A DNA stretch of 35,450 bases from positions 1 through 35,450 of the forward strand of contig JBDKIV010000119.1 in NCBI GenBank assembly GCA_039796935.1, written 5' to 3'. Numbering within the stretch: position 1 is the first letter of the stretch; the number at the start of each line of letters is the position of its first letter. This stretch comes from VFMC01 sp039796935. GTDB taxonomy: Bacteria; Actinomycetota; Acidimicrobiia; Acidimicrobiales; Ilumatobacteraceae. Positions 15,578-24,093 of the stretch are shown piece by piece. Position numbers and translations under genes: made by a program. The notes under the pieces were generated by a model that was given only the letters and a program-made list of their open reading frames with translations, was not told the DNA's origin and did not search any database.

Positions 15578-16285
15578 TCAGGGCGCGAGCTCGAACTCGA
15601 CGGTGACCGGGAGGTGGTCGCTGATCTCCCACCAGGCCTGTCCGCCGTCGGGTTCGTGCTGCTCGAGCAGACGGGAAGCGGCCGGGATCAGGATGTGGTC
15701 GAGCCGTCGGGTGGGGGCGATCGACGGATGCGTCGGCCCGCCTCCGGGGTCGCGGAGGCCGGCGCGGTGGAACTCGCGGATCACCTCGCGTTCGCCCGCT
15801 GCGTTGAGGTCGCCTCCGACGATTCGATGCGGCGCGCCCTCGCCGATCACCAGGTCGGCCACCCGGCGGGCCTGGGCGATCCGTTCGTCCGCAGCCGCCC
15901 CCGATGCAAGGTGGGTGTCGTACACGCGTAGCCGGTCGCTGCCTCGCTCGACGGTCGAGGCGACCACGATGCGGTGCCGGTAGATCCATGTCGAGACCCC
16001 CGGTGAGATCGACCGGTGGTGCTGGTCGATCAGTCGGTGCGGCGACACGATGGCGAGGCCCTCGCTGAGCCAGGGGAGCGCCGGTGAGTACGGGTGGTGC
16101 TTCCTGGCCCACCCGAGGTTCCATCCGAGGAGTCGAGCCAGAGTCCGCGCTTGGCCGCGACGGATCTCTTGCACCAACAGGACATCGGGCGACACATCGG
16201 CGACGACCCTGGCCACCACGGCGAGATCCGGCGAGGCCGAGCCCCTCACGTTCCAGGTGACGACTCGCCATCGGCTCGAGGACAT
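15578..16285 (-). CDS. Endonuclease/exonuclease/phosphatase (EEP) family hydrolase
   Basis: A 235-residue protein of the DNase I-like Mg-dependent phosphoesterase fold. Family motifs appear in order: V-V-T-W-N12-V-R-G, L-L-V-Q-E40-I, Y-D-T-H-L-A-S, G-G-D-L-N-A-A, R-L-D-H-I-L-I and S-D-H-L-P-V near the end. Substrate may be nucleic acid, inositol phosphate or lipid head group; sequence does not decide. There is no signal peptide. I start at the ATG at 16285, just before the first beta strand and preceded by a CAGACT hexamer at leaderless spacing. The frame stays open far upstream but that part overlaps the divergent SDR gene and is not conserved. Confidence 0.85.
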   Translation of the reverse strand: MSSSRWRVVTWNVRGSASPDLAVVARVVADVSPDVLLVQEIRRGQARTLARLLGWNLGWARKHHPYSPALPWLSEGLAIVSPHRLIDQHHRSISPGVSTWIYRHRIVVASTVERGSDRLRVYDTHLASGAAADERIAQARRVADLVIGEGAPHRIVGGDLNAAGEREVIREFHRAGLRDPGGGPTHPSIAPTRRLDHILIPAASRLLEQHEPDGGQAWWEISDHLPVTVEFELAP

Positions 16286-16292
16286 GTGTCCC

Positions 16293-16298
16293 AGTCTG
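16293..16298 (-). promoter_or_regulatory. -10-like CAGACT, leaderless-type (EEP gene)
   Basis: The hexamer ends 7 bases before the ATG at 16285 on the minus strand. It lies only 10 bases from the -10 of the divergent SDR gene. Confidence 0.4.
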
Positions 16299-16308
16299 CT
16301 CGGTCCGC

Positions 16309-16314
16309 TACCGT
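16309..16314 (+). promoter_or_regulatory. -10 element TACCGT, leaderless-type (SDR gene)
   Basis: TANNNT ends 7 bases before the ATG at 16322. Its -35 region must overlap the start of the divergent EEP gene. Confidence 0.55.
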
Positions 16315-16321
16315 CAGCACC

Positions 16322-17092
16322 ATGAGTCGTCTCTCGGGCAAAGTCGCCCTCATCACTGGTGCAGCATCGGGTCTCGGTCGTGTCGGCGCCGAGCGGTTCG
16401 CGGCGGAGGGCGCTCAGGTCGTCATCGCCGACATGGCCGACGGTGACGAGGCGGTCGAGGCGATCGCAGCCGCCGGTGGTGAGGCGACCTACGTCAACTG
16501 TGATGTGTCCGATCCCTCCTCGGTCGAGAATGCGGTGCGCCATGCCGTCGAGACCTTCGGTGGTCTTCACGTGCTGTACAACAACGCCGGCGTCATGCTG
16601 AGCGACGACGACAACCCTGTGACGACCAGCGTCGAGACGTACCAGAAGACGATGGACATCAACGTCCTTGGCACCATGCTGGGCTGCAAGTACGCCATTC
16701 CGGCCATGCTCGAGTCGGGGGGCGGTTCGATCGTCAACGTCGCGTCCTTCGTCGCACACATGGGTGCCGCGACCCCGCAGGTCGCCTACACGGCGTCGAA
16801 GGGAGCGGTCCTGGCGATGACCCGCGAGATTGCGGTCATCTATGCGCGCCAGGGGATCAGGGCGAACTCGCTCTGTCCCGGCCCGATCATGACGCCGCTG
16901 CTCGCCAAGTTCCTCAGCGATGACGCCAAGCGGAACCGTCGCCTCGTGCACATCCCGATGGGGAGGTTCGGTGACCCGAGCGAGATCGCGAACGGAGCGC
17001 TGTTCCTGGCCAGCGACGAGTCGAGTTGGATGACGGGGCAGTCGCTCATCATCGATGGCGGCATCACCGCTGCGTACGTCACGCCCGAGTGA
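16322..17092 (+). CDS. Short-chain dehydrogenase/reductase (classical SDR)
   Basis: A 256-residue NAD(P)-dependent oxidoreductase. The cofactor motif is T12-G-A-A-S-G-L-G (12-19), followed by the structural N-N-A-G (87-90), the catalytic S142 (N-V-A-S-F), Y156-x3-K160 (Y-T-A-S-K), C-P-G-P-I and the C-terminal I-D-G-G. An acidic residue after the second strand (A-D-M-A-D) favours NAD. The substrate, a secondary alcohol or ketone, is not evident. The ATG at 16322 gives the standard start; a frame opening earlier lies across the EEP gene. The PLP decarboxylase gene starts 7 bases after its stop, so the two probably act in one pathway. Confidence 0.9.
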   Translation: MSRLSGKVALITGAASGLGRVGAERFAAEGAQVVIADMADGDEAVEAIAAAGGEATYVNCDVSDPSSVENAVRHAVETFGGLHVLYNNAGVMLSDDDNPVTTSVETYQKTMDINVLGTMLGCKYAIPAMLESGGGSIVNVASFVAHMGAATPQVAYTASKGAVLAMTREIAVIYARQGIRANSLCPGPIMTPLLAKFLSDDAKRNRRLVHIPMGRFGDPSEIANGALFLASDESSWMTGQSLIIDGGITAAYVTPE

Positions 17093-17099
17093 TCGACTG

Positions 17100-18425
17100 A
17101 TGCTCCACGGCGCCGGAGCATTCCCCCCGGAGATCGCGGCCAGCGTTGCAGCGTTCATCGCCGGCCGAACCGAATCCGTTCCGCTCGGGCGTACCCGGTC
17201 GCCGTCCGAGGTCGATCCGCTGCTGCACGGATCGATCACCTCGGACGGTCTCGGGGCGGTCGAGGCATGGCGTCTGTTCGGCGAGCGAGTCGTTGCGAAC
17301 ACGGTGGGGCTCGACAGTGAGCGGTTCCTCGCATTCATCCCGGCGGCACCCTCGGCGGCATCGGTCTGGATGGATGCCGCCGTCAGTGCCGCCAGTTTCA
17401 GCGCCGAGTCCTGGCTCGAAGCGGCCGGTGCCGTCGCTGCCGAGAACCGGGTGCTGCGGTGGTTCGCCGACCTCGTCGGCTTTCCTGCGGGCGCCGGTGG
17501 GTGCTTCGTGTCCGGAGGCTCGATCGGGAATCTCTCGGCGCTCGCCGTTGCCCGAGATCGGGCGGGCGATCGGACCACGGTCGCCGTGTCGGACACGGCA
17601 CACTCGTCGGTGGCCAACTCGCTGCGGCTGCTCGGTCTCGACCGTGTGGTGAGGGTGCCCACCAGTGACGACGGCCGGTTCACCGGGGAGTTGCTCCGGC
17701 GTGCCCTCGACGGCCGTGATGACGTGGGGATCATCGTGGCGTCGGCCGGATCCACCAATGCAGGTGTCGTGGACGACCTGGCGGGCCTCGCCGACGTCGC
17801 CGACGAGTCGAATGCCTGGTTCCACGTCGACGGCGCGTATGGCGCCGCTGCGCTGTTGCTCGTCGAGCAGCGTCACCGCTTCGCAGGTCTCGAACGTGCC
17901 GATTCGTTGATCGTCGACCCCCACAAGTGGCTGTTCGCCACCCTGGGGTCGTGCGCGCTGCTGTATCGCGACCCGACCCTCGCAGCCGCGGTGCACACGC
18001 AGCGCGGCCCGTACATCGACGTGCTCCACGGAGACGAGCCGCTCTGGAACCCGAGCGACTATGCGATGCAGCTCACTCGGCGGGCGTCGGGTCTTCCGCT
18101 CTGGTTCTCGCTGGCGACGCATGGTGTGGATGCCCACGCCGAAGCGGTTCGGGCGGGCGTCGCACTGGCTGCACGGGCGGCACGGGTTCTCGAGTCGGTC
18201 CCCGGGGTTTCGTTGGTGATGGAGCCGGAACTCGGTGTGGTCCTGTTCCGTCGCCGCGGCTGGGGGGCACCGGAGTGGGGTGCGTGGGCCGATTCGCTCC
18301 TCGCCGACGGGGTCGCGTTCGTGGCGCCGAGCCGCTGGAAGGGCGAGACGGTCGGTCGGCTGGTGTTCTTGCACCCCTCCACGCCGGTCTCGCTGATCGA
18401 CGAGATCGCACGTCGACTGGCGTAG
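17100..18425 (+). CDS. Pyridoxal-dependent decarboxylase/aminotransferase-fold enzyme (group II type)
   Basis: A 441-residue fold-type I PLP enzyme. Landmarks are S-G-G-S-I-G-N (phosphate binding, about 140), D-T-A-H-S-S (cofactor-stacking His), H-V-D-G-A-Y-G (the Asp that pairs with the pyridine nitrogen) and the Schiff-base lysine K276 in V-D-P-H-K-W-L. This pattern matches aromatic amino acid, glutamate and diaminobutyrate decarboxylases, and tyrosine/aspartate types. The substrate is unassigned. I start at the ATG at 17100, 7 bases after the SDR stop; an in-frame start at 17055 would lie inside the SDR gene. Coupling with the SDR suggests an amino acid-derived product is reduced or oxidised next. 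Confidence 0.85.
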   Translation: MLHGAGAFPPEIAASVAAFIAGRTESVPLGRTRSPSEVDPLLHGSITSDGLGAVEAWRLFGERVVANTVGLDSERFLAFIPAAPSAASVWMDAAVSAASFSAESWLEAAGAVAAENRVLRWFADLVGFPAGAGGCFVSGGSIGNLSALAVARDRAGDRTTVAVSDTAHSSVANSLRLLGLDRVVRVPTSDDGRFTGELLRRALDGRDDVGIIVASAGSTNAGVVDDLAGLADVADESNAWFHVDGAYGAAALLLVEQRHRFAGLERADSLIVDPHKWLFATLGSCALLYRDPTLAAAVHTQRGPYIDVLHGDEPLWNPSDYAMQLTRRASGLPLWFSLATHGVDAHAEAVRAGVALAARAARVLESVPGVSLVMEPELGVVLFRRRGWGAPEWGAWADSLLADGVAFVAPSRWKGETVGRLVFLHPSTPVSLIDEIARRLA

Positions 18426-18461
18426 CTGCGCAGATGGTCGGCACGTGCACTCGTGACCGGC

Positions 18462-18467
18462 AAGACT
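18462..18467 (+). promoter_or_regulatory. -10-like AAGACT, leaderless-type (beta-hydroxyacid dehydrogenase gene)
   Basis: The hexamer keeps the second A and final T and ends 6 bases before the GTG at 18474. This supports 18474 over an upstream in-frame GTG at 18453, which has no such element. Confidence 0.35.
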
Positions 18468-18473
18468 GTCGTC

Positions 18474-19346
18474 GTGAGCTCCGTCGCATTCATCGGTCTC
18501 GGCGTCATGGGTACGCCCATGGCCCGCCATCTCGCCGCCGCAGGCCATCAGGTCACCGTCTACAACCGAACCCCCGAGAAGGCGCTCGCCTGGGTCGCGT
18601 TGTACGGCAACAAGGCGGCACCCACACCGCGAGAGGCAGCCGACGGTGCCGAGTTCGTCTTCTTGTGCGTCGGCAACGACAACGATGTGCGCGACGTGGT
18701 CTACGGACCTGACGGGGTGCTGTCCGGTGTGGCCCCCGGCGCGGTGCTGGTCGATCACACCACCGCCTCTGCCGAGGTCGCCCGGGAGCTCGCAGAGGCT
18801 GCCGCAGAGTTCGGTGTCGGGTTCGTCGATGCCCCGGTGTCAGGGGGTCAGGCCGGGGCCGAGAACGGCCAGCTCACCATCATGTGCGGGGCGGACGACC
18901 AGGCCTTCTACGAGCTGGCTCGACCGGTGATGATGTCCTACGGCAAGGCGTCTTCGCTCATGGGTCGAGCGGGTGCCGGCCAGTTGACCAAGATGGTCAA
19001 CCAGGTGTGCATCGCCGGTGTCGTCCAGGGTCTGTCCGAGGGCATCAACTTCGCCATGAAGGCCGGTCTCGACCCCGATGCGGTGATCGAGGTGATCCGT
19101 CACGGCGCCGCACAGAGCTGGCAGATGGAGAATCGTGGCCGAACGATGGCGCGTGGCGAGTTCGAGTTCGGGTTCGCTGTCGAGTGGATGCGCAAGGACC
19201 TGGCCATCGTCTTGTCGGAGGCGAACCGGAATGGTGCGCGTCTGCCGATGACGGCCCTGGTCGACCAGTTCTACGCGCAGGTCATCGCTCGCGGCGGTCG
19301 GCGGTGGGACACCAGCAGTCTGATCGACCTGTTGACGAACGACTGA
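18474..19346 (+). CDS. NAD(P)-dependent beta-hydroxyacid dehydrogenase (3-hydroxyisobutyrate dehydrogenase family)
   Basis: A 290-residue enzyme. The Rossmann motif G-L-G-V-M-G comes right after the first strand, followed by Y-N-R-T, which suggests NADP preference. The substrate-binding D-A-P-V-S-G-G (about 116-122) and the catalytic lysine in G-A-G-Q-L-T-K-M-V-N are present, and the all-helical C-terminal domain is complete. Members oxidise 3-hydroxyisobutyrate, tartronate semialdehyde or similar acids. I start at GTG 18474, which gives the usual S-V-A-F-I-G-L-G opening; GTG 18453 would add seven residues. The gene converges with the P450 gene across 22 bases. Confidence 0.87.
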   Translation: MSSVAFIGLGVMGTPMARHLAAAGHQVTVYNRTPEKALAWVALYGNKAAPTPREAADGAEFVFLCVGNDNDVRDVVYGPDGVLSGVAPGAVLVDHTTASAEVARELAEAAAEFGVGFVDAPVSGGQAGAENGQLTIMCGADDQAFYELARPVMMSYGKASSLMGRAGAGQLTKMVNQVCIAGVVQGLSEGINFAMKAGLDPDAVIEVIRHGAAQSWQMENRGRTMARGEFEFGFAVEWMRKDLAIVLSEANRNGARLPMTALVDQFYAQVIARGGRRWDTSSLIDLLTND

Positions 19347-19368
19347 TCGACCCTCGGGCCGCGTCCGC

Positions 19369-20589
19369 TCAGCGCAACGACAGCGGGAGGTGATCGACGC
19401 CGCGGATGGTCAGCCGGTCGCGCCATGTCGGCGTTCCGGCCAGGTGCATGTCGGGAAAGCGACGCACCAGCGAGCCGATGGCGATCTGCGCCTCGAGCTT
19501 GGCCAGGGACGCGCCGAGGCAGTAGTGGATACCGGCAGCGAACCCCAGGTGGCGACTCGCATTCGGGCGATCGAGGCGCAGGGTGTGTGGGTCGTCGAAC
19601 ACCTCCGGGTCGTGGTTGGCGGCGCCCAGCAGCGTCATCACCATCGAGCCGGCCGGGACGGTCACCTCGTCGAAGCGCACGGACTCGGTCGGCACCCGGA
19701 CCGTTTGCTGGACGGGGCCGTCGTAGCGGAGCAACTCGTCCACCGCATTGACCGTCAGTGACGGATCGGCAGCCCACCGGCGGAGCTCGTCGGGATGGCG
19801 CAGGAGCGCCAAGGTCCCGTTACCGATGAGGTTGACCGTGGTCTCGTGGCCCGCCACGTACAAGAGCGTCACGAACGAGATCAGTTCGACCGTGCTCAGG
19901 CGATCGCCTGCCTCTTCTACCATGACCAGTGCGGACAGGAGATCGTCGCCGAGGTGGCTGCGCCGATGCTCGATCAGCTCGCCGAGGTACTCGCCCATCC
20001 GAGCGCTCGCCTGGTCGGCGAGATCGAGCGTCTCCTCCGTCGCAGTCGGCTCGAGTGATGCAGTGAGGTGCTGCGACCAGTCCCGAACCTCGTCCGATCG
20101 GTCGGTCGGCAGGTCGAGGAGGTCGCTGATGACCTGGAACGGGACGGGAAAGGCCAGTTCGTCGACCAGCTCGATGCTGCCCGAGTCGGCGGCACGGTCG
20201 AGCGCCTCGTCGACGAGCTGCTGGATGCGTGGCCTGAGGCGTTCGATGGCCGACGGAGTGAAGGCGAGGGTGACGAGGCGTCGAAGGCGGGTGTGGTCGG
20301 GTGGGTCGAGGTTGAGGATGGTCTTGGCGCCTCGGCCCTCCTCGCGTCGTCGCCGGAGTTGCTCTCGGCGGCGCAGGCGCACCGGGTCCGTCGGCGGCGG
20401 GGTGTTGGCCTCGATGTCCCTCGCGAACTCGGCACCGCGGAGCGCTCGGGCGACGTCGTCGTAGCGGGAGAGCACGGTGTAGCCGAGCGGGGACACATGC
20501 ACGGGCTCGTCACGACGGAGTCGGTCGTAGAAGGGATACGGATCGGCCCGGAACTCGGTGTCGAAGGGGTTGAACAGCAACTCGGTCAT
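19369..20589 (-). CDS. Cytochrome P450 (first copy)
   Basis: A soluble bacterial P450 of 406 residues. Motifs: I-helix A-G-H-E-T-T (246-251), K-helix E285-x2-R288, and the heme loop F-A-A-G-I-H-Y-C with the thiolate C357. The heme loop has an Ala where many P450s carry the first Gly of F-G-x-G. It needs a ferredoxin and reductase, none of which is encoded nearby. The start is the ATG at 20589, 40 bases after the SDR stop; I see no promoter hexamer there, so it probably shares the SDR transcript. The SDR may act on the alcohol this enzyme makes; that is inference from position. Confidence 0.92.
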   Translation of the reverse strand: MTELLFNPFDTEFRADPYPFYDRLRRDEPVHVSPLGYTVLSRYDDVARALRGAEFARDIEANTPPPTDPVRLRRREQLRRRREEGRGAKTILNLDPPDHTRLRRLVTLAFTPSAIERLRPRIQQLVDEALDRAADSGSIELVDELAFPVPFQVISDLLDLPTDRSDEVRDWSQHLTASLEPTATEETLDLADQASARMGEYLGELIEHRRSHLGDDLLSALVMVEEAGDRLSTVELISFVTLLYVAGHETTVNLIGNGTLALLRHPDELRRWAADPSLTVNAVDELLRYDGPVQQTVRVPTESVRFDEVTVPAGSMVMTLLGAANHDPEVFDDPHTLRLDRPNASRHLGFAAGIHYCLGASLAKLEAQIAIGSLVRRFPDMHLAGTPTWRDRLTIRGVDHLPLSLR

Positions 20590-20629
20590 GTCCGTCGGCC
20601 CACCGCTGCGTCCTGTTGCGAGGGCCGAG

Positions 20630-21355
20630 TCACTGCAGCCCGAAATCCGGTTGTTCGAACCGCCGGATCGTGTCGCCCCACACCATCCACTGCGAGCCGT
20701 TGACGCGTTCGGAGATGGCCTGCATCGCCGCCTCGGCGACCCGGGACGGGGGGATGACCGGCATTCCCATCTCGCTGATGAACTGCTGTGCTTCGGCCGG
20801 GACCAGGGGAGTGTCGACGAAGCCCGGGCACAGGGCGCTGATGCACACACCGTGTTCGCCGAGCGATGCGCCGAGCGACTTGACCAGTCCGACGACGGCG
20901 TGCTTGGTGGCGGTGTAGGCGACATCGCCCGGCATCCCGCCGAGACCGGCCATCGATGCCGTCACGACGATGTCACCGCCGCCCAGTTCGATCATTCCCG
21001 GAAGCACTGCCCGAACGCCGAAGAACACGCCGTCGAGGTTGACCCCGACGATCGCCCGATAGGCGTCGTCGGTGACATCGCCGAGCGGCACCGCTGCCTC
21101 GGCGCTGAGTGCTCGGCCCGGCGTCGTGATCCCTGCATTGAGGTGCACCACGTCGAGGGGTGGCAGCGAGGCGACCACCTGCGCCCACTCGTGCGAACTG
21201 CTGACGTCGAGGCGGATCTGGTCGGACGATGTCGGAGCGATGTCGGTGACGTACACCGTGGCGCCCTCTGCCCGATACCGCTCGGCGCAAGCCTTGCCGA
21301 TGCCGCTGGCGCCGCCGGTGACGAGAACGTGTTTGCCGTCGAGTGATCCGCTCAT
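20630..21355 (-). CDS. Short-chain dehydrogenase/reductase (second copy)
   Basis: A 241-residue SDR. It shows T-G-G-A-S-G-I-G (13-20), the acidic D at the end of strand 2 (T-D-I-A), L-N-A-G in place of the usual N-N-A-G, the catalytic T-A-S-M, and Y-T-A-T-K. The C-terminus lacks the common D-G-G and ends after W-G-D-T-I-R-R-F. The substrate is not evident. It lies directly upstream of the P450 gene on the same strand, and a leaderless-type TACTGT precedes its ATG. Confidence 0.88.
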   Translation of the reverse strand: MSGSLDGKHVLVTGGASGIGKACAERYRAEGATVYVTDIAPTSSDQIRLDVSSSHEWAQVVASLPPLDVVHLNAGITTPGRALSAEAAVPLGDVTDDAYRAIVGVNLDGVFFGVRAVLPGMIELGGGDIVVTASMAGLGGMPGDVAYTATKHAVVGLVKSLGASLGEHGVCISALCPGFVDTPLVPAEAQQFISEMGMPVIPPSRVAEAAMQAISERVNGSQWMVWGDTIRRFEQPDFGLQ

Positions 21356-21362
21356 GGAACCG

Positions 21363-21368
21363 ACAGTA
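21363..21368 (-). promoter_or_regulatory. -10 element TACTGT, leaderless-type (SDR and P450 genes)
   Basis: TANNNT on the minus strand ending 7 bases before the ATG at 21355. Confidence 0.55.
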
Positions 21369-21413
21369 GGTGGCGCACTGCCTCGCCGCCACAGCGAACG
21401 GGTGGCTGCCGCG

Positions 21414-22631
21414 TCACCCGGGTGTGGCGACGGCTGCGAGCGTGTCGACGATCCGGTCGACCTGGTCGTCGGTGATCACGAGCGGTGGGCAGAACGTGAG
21501 TGTGTCGGCGTTGATGGCGCGGGTGATGACGCCACGCCCGAGCATCGCGTCGCGCATGGCGACTGCGTTCTGGTGCGGGTGCAGCCCGGCTGCCCACATC
21601 GCACCGTCACCTCGGGCGTGGTCGATCAGGCCGTCGGCGGCGAGCGACCGCATCCCGTCCTCGAGGCGCCGCCCGACGTGGACGGAACGTTCGATGAGCC
21701 CTTCTCGGCGGAGGATCGCCAGGTTGGTGAGCGCGGCGGTGCAGGCCGTGGCGTGGCCGGAGTAGGTGAACCCGTGGCGGAGGAAGTAGTCGGGGTCTGC
21801 CTCGAGACCTGCCCGGACCGCCGGTCCGACGAAGACGCCGCCGAGCGGCTGATAGCCGGAGGTGACTGCCTTGGCGAAGGTCACCATGTCGGGCCGTACG
21901 CCGAAGCGGTGCGCCCCGAACCAATGACCCAGGCGACCGAAACCGCTGATCACCTCGTCGAAGATGAGGAAGGCTCCGTGCTGGTCGCACAGCCTGCGCA
22001 GCGACTCGAGATAGCCCTCGGCCGGTGGGTAGATGCCGGCCGCGCCCTGCACCGGTTCGGTGAGCACCGCGGCGATGGTGTCGCCGTGCTCGGCCATGAG
22101 CGATGCGAGCGCCTCGATGTCGTCGGCGGGAACCTGCACCACGCCGCCGACGAAGGGTCCGAAGTTCTCGCGGTTCGGAGCGATCCCCTGCGCGCTCGTG
22201 CCACCGTATGCGACCCCGTGGTAGCCGCGTCCGCGCGAGATGATGAGCGTGCGCTGCGGTTGTCCTGCTTGTACGTGGGCGATTCGGGCGAGTTTCATCG
22301 CCGTGTCCACCGACTCGGAGCCGGACGAGCAGAAGAAGACCCGACTGTCGTCCATCGGGGCGATCTCGTGGAGTTCGGCTGCGAGGTCCTCGACAGGTCC
22401 GTTGGTGAACGGGTCGAAGCAGCTGTAGGCCTCGAGGGTGCGGACCTGCGCAGCGATGGCGTCGGCCATCTCGGCCCGGCCGTGGCCGATCGCGCAGTAC
22501 CACAGGCTCGCCATGCCGTCGATCAGCTCGTTGCCGTCGCTGTCCCAGAGCAGTGCCCCCTCACCGCGGGCAATGCGGATGAAGGAGGGGCGTGTCGGTT
22601 TGGCGAACGGGTGGAGGAACGGAGAAAGCAC
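21414..22631 (-). CDS. Class III PLP-dependent aminotransferase (omega-type)
   Basis: A 405-residue aminotransferase. It carries S-S-G-S-E-S (102-107, phosphate binding), Y137-H-G, the nitrogen-pairing D225 in F-D-E-V-I-S-G-F-G-R, and the Schiff-base lysine K254 in T-F-A-K-A-V-T-S-G-Y-Q-P-L-G-G. This fits omega-amino acid:pyruvate and amine:pyruvate transaminases that act on beta-alanine, taurine, putrescine or similar amines. The start is GTG 22631, chosen because TACCGT ends 7 bases before it. Together with the glutamine synthetase-like ligase and the beta-hydroxyacid dehydrogenase it hints at amine catabolism, though they do not form one operon. Confidence 0.9.
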   Translation of the reverse strand: MLSPFLHPFAKPTRPSFIRIARGEGALLWDSDGNELIDGMASLWYCAIGHGRAEMADAIAAQVRTLEAYSCFDPFTNGPVEDLAAELHEIAPMDDSRVFFCSSGSESVDTAMKLARIAHVQAGQPQRTLIISRGRGYHGVAYGGTSAQGIAPNRENFGPFVGGVVQVPADDIEALASLMAEHGDTIAAVLTEPVQGAAGIYPPAEGYLESLRRLCDQHGAFLIFDEVISGFGRLGHWFGAHRFGVRPDMVTFAKAVTSGYQPLGGVFVGPAVRAGLEADPDYFLRHGFTYSGHATACTAALTNLAILRREGLIERSVHVGRRLEDGMRSLAADGLIDHARGDGAMWAAGLHPHQNAVAMRDAMLGRGVITRAINADTLTFCPPLVITDDQVDRIVDTLAAVATPG

Positions 22632-22638
22632 GCTCGTG

Positions 22639-22644
22639 ACGGTA
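22639..22644 (-). promoter_or_regulatory. -10 element TACCGT, leaderless-type (aminotransferase gene)
   Basis: TANNNT sits inside the 19-base gap after the mycothione reductase stop and ends 7 bases before the GTG at 22631. Confidence 0.55.
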
Positions 22645-22650
22645 GCTGCC

Positions 22651-24024
22651 TCAGGCGGGTGGAAAGCGGAGCAATGCGTTCTCGACGACCTCGCCGAGCG
22701 CGGGGTGGATGTAGTACTGACCGGTCGCCATGTCGTCGATCGACGAGCCGTGGCGGATGCCCTGGATCAGCTGCTGGATGAGGCTCGACGACTGCGGCCC
22801 GATGATGTGGGCGCCCACCAAGCGTCGGGTGTGCCGGTCGGCCACGAGTTTGCAGAAGCTGGTCCGGTCCTCGAGTGCCCAGCCGTAGGCCACGTCGCTG
22901 TAGTGGTGGGTGGCCACCATCACGTCGATCCCCGACGCGCGTGCCTCGGGTTCGGTCAGTCCGACGCTGGCGATCTGTGGGTTCGTGAACACTGCGTGGG
23001 GGACCGCTGTGTAGTCGGTGCGGCGGAGTTCGCCCGGGTGGCTGATGTTGTGAGCCACGACACGGGCCTCGTGATTGGCGACGTGCTTGAGCATGTAGGG
23101 CGAGCTGATGTCTCCGAGCGCCCAGACGCCGGGAACGGACGTGGCGCCGGTGAGGTCGGCCACGATGCGGCCGTCTGCGTGCATGTCGAGGCCACCTGCG
23201 GTGGCGTCGATGATGTCGCTGTTCGGTGTGCGGCCCGTGGCGACCAGGATGTCGCTGCCTTCGACCACGGAGCCATCGTCGAGGTGGACGACCACGGCAC
23301 TGCCGCGCCGCTCGACCCGGGTTGCGACCCGCCCGCACCGGAGGTCGAACCGCTCGGCGAACCGCTCGGTGATGGCGGCAGCGACGTCGGGGTCCTCGGC
23401 CCGGAGCAGGTGTGTGCCTCGTTGGACGATGGTGACCTCGCTCCCGAACGCGCCGAACACGTGAGCGAGTTCGCATGCGATGAATCCGCCTCCGAGGACG
23501 ATGAGGTGTTCGGGGACGGTGTCGACCCGCATGATGTCATCGCTCGTGTGGAACCCCGCCTCGACCAGCCCGGGGATGTCGGGAATGGTCGGTCGGGCGC
23601 CGGCGGCGACGATGACCTGCGCGCCCTCGATCCGTACGGCGCCGTCCGGTGTCGCGACCTCGAGTTGGCGCTCACCGATGAATCGTCCGCGGCCTGCGTG
23701 GACCGTCACGTTCGGACAGTCGACGCTCCGGTAGCGGGCGCCGCTCTCGGCGATCGGGTCGATCCGACCGAACACCCGGTCGCGTATGTCTCGCCACCGG
23801 ATCGCATCGACACGGGCGTCGACGCCGAGACGTGCCGCGTGGGAGACGCCCAGCACCACGTCTGCCGTATGGACGAGCATCTTGGTGGGGATGCAGCCGC
23901 GGTTGAGGCAGGTGCCGCCGAACACCCACTCTTCGACCAGTGCGATGTTCCAATCGTCGAGATCTGGCCCGATGATCGAGTTGCCGCTCCCGGCGCCGAG
24001 GATCACGAGGTCGTAGTGCTGCAT
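22651..24024 (-). CDS. mtr: Mycothione reductase
   Basis: FAD- and NADPH-dependent enzyme that reduces oxidised mycothiol disulfide, keeping the actinobacterial thiol pool reduced. It has 457 residues. It shows the FAD motif G-A-G-S-G-N near the start, the redox-active disulfide G-G-T-C39-L-N-R-G-C44, a second Rossmann G-G-G-F-I-A for NADPH, A-L-G-D-I for FAD, and the C-terminal catalytic H440-P-A-L-G-E445. The G-S-G-N-S opening and C-terminal I-H-P-A-L-x-E-V-V-E-N-A-L are closer to Mtr than to lipoamide dehydrogenase. Its presence implies that the organism makes mycothiol. A TACGGT hexamer precedes the ATG at leaderless distance. Confidence 0.88.
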   Translation of the reverse strand: MQHYDLVILGAGSGNSIIGPDLDDWNIALVEEWVFGGTCLNRGCIPTKMLVHTADVVLGVSHAARLGVDARVDAIRWRDIRDRVFGRIDPIAESGARYRSVDCPNVTVHAGRGRFIGERQLEVATPDGAVRIEGAQVIVAAGARPTIPDIPGLVEAGFHTSDDIMRVDTVPEHLIVLGGGFIACELAHVFGAFGSEVTIVQRGTHLLRAEDPDVAAAITERFAERFDLRCGRVATRVERRGSAVVVHLDDGSVVEGSDILVATGRTPNSDIIDATAGGLDMHADGRIVADLTGATSVPGVWALGDISSPYMLKHVANHEARVVAHNISHPGELRRTDYTAVPHAVFTNPQIASVGLTEPEARASGIDVMVATHHYSDVAYGWALEDRTSFCKLVADRHTRRLVGAHIIGPQSSSLIQQLIQGIRHGSSIDDMATGQYYIHPALGEVVENALLRFPPA

Positions 24025-24030
24025 CCCGCC

Positions 24031-24036
24031 ACCGTA
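24031..24036 (-). promoter_or_regulatory. -10 element TACGGT, leaderless-type (mtr)
   Basis: TANNNT on the minus strand ending 6 bases before the ATG at 24024. Confidence 0.55.
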
Positions 24037-24093
24037 CCGGCACCGAGCAGTTCGGGCGGGTGTCGCTCGTGGCCGTCGTCCCGAGGACGCCCG

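Noticed and set aside
16286..17758. N-terminal extension of the EEP protein to 726 residues
   Set aside because: The extension is antisense to the SDR and decarboxylase genes and low in complexity; the EEP fold starts at 16285.
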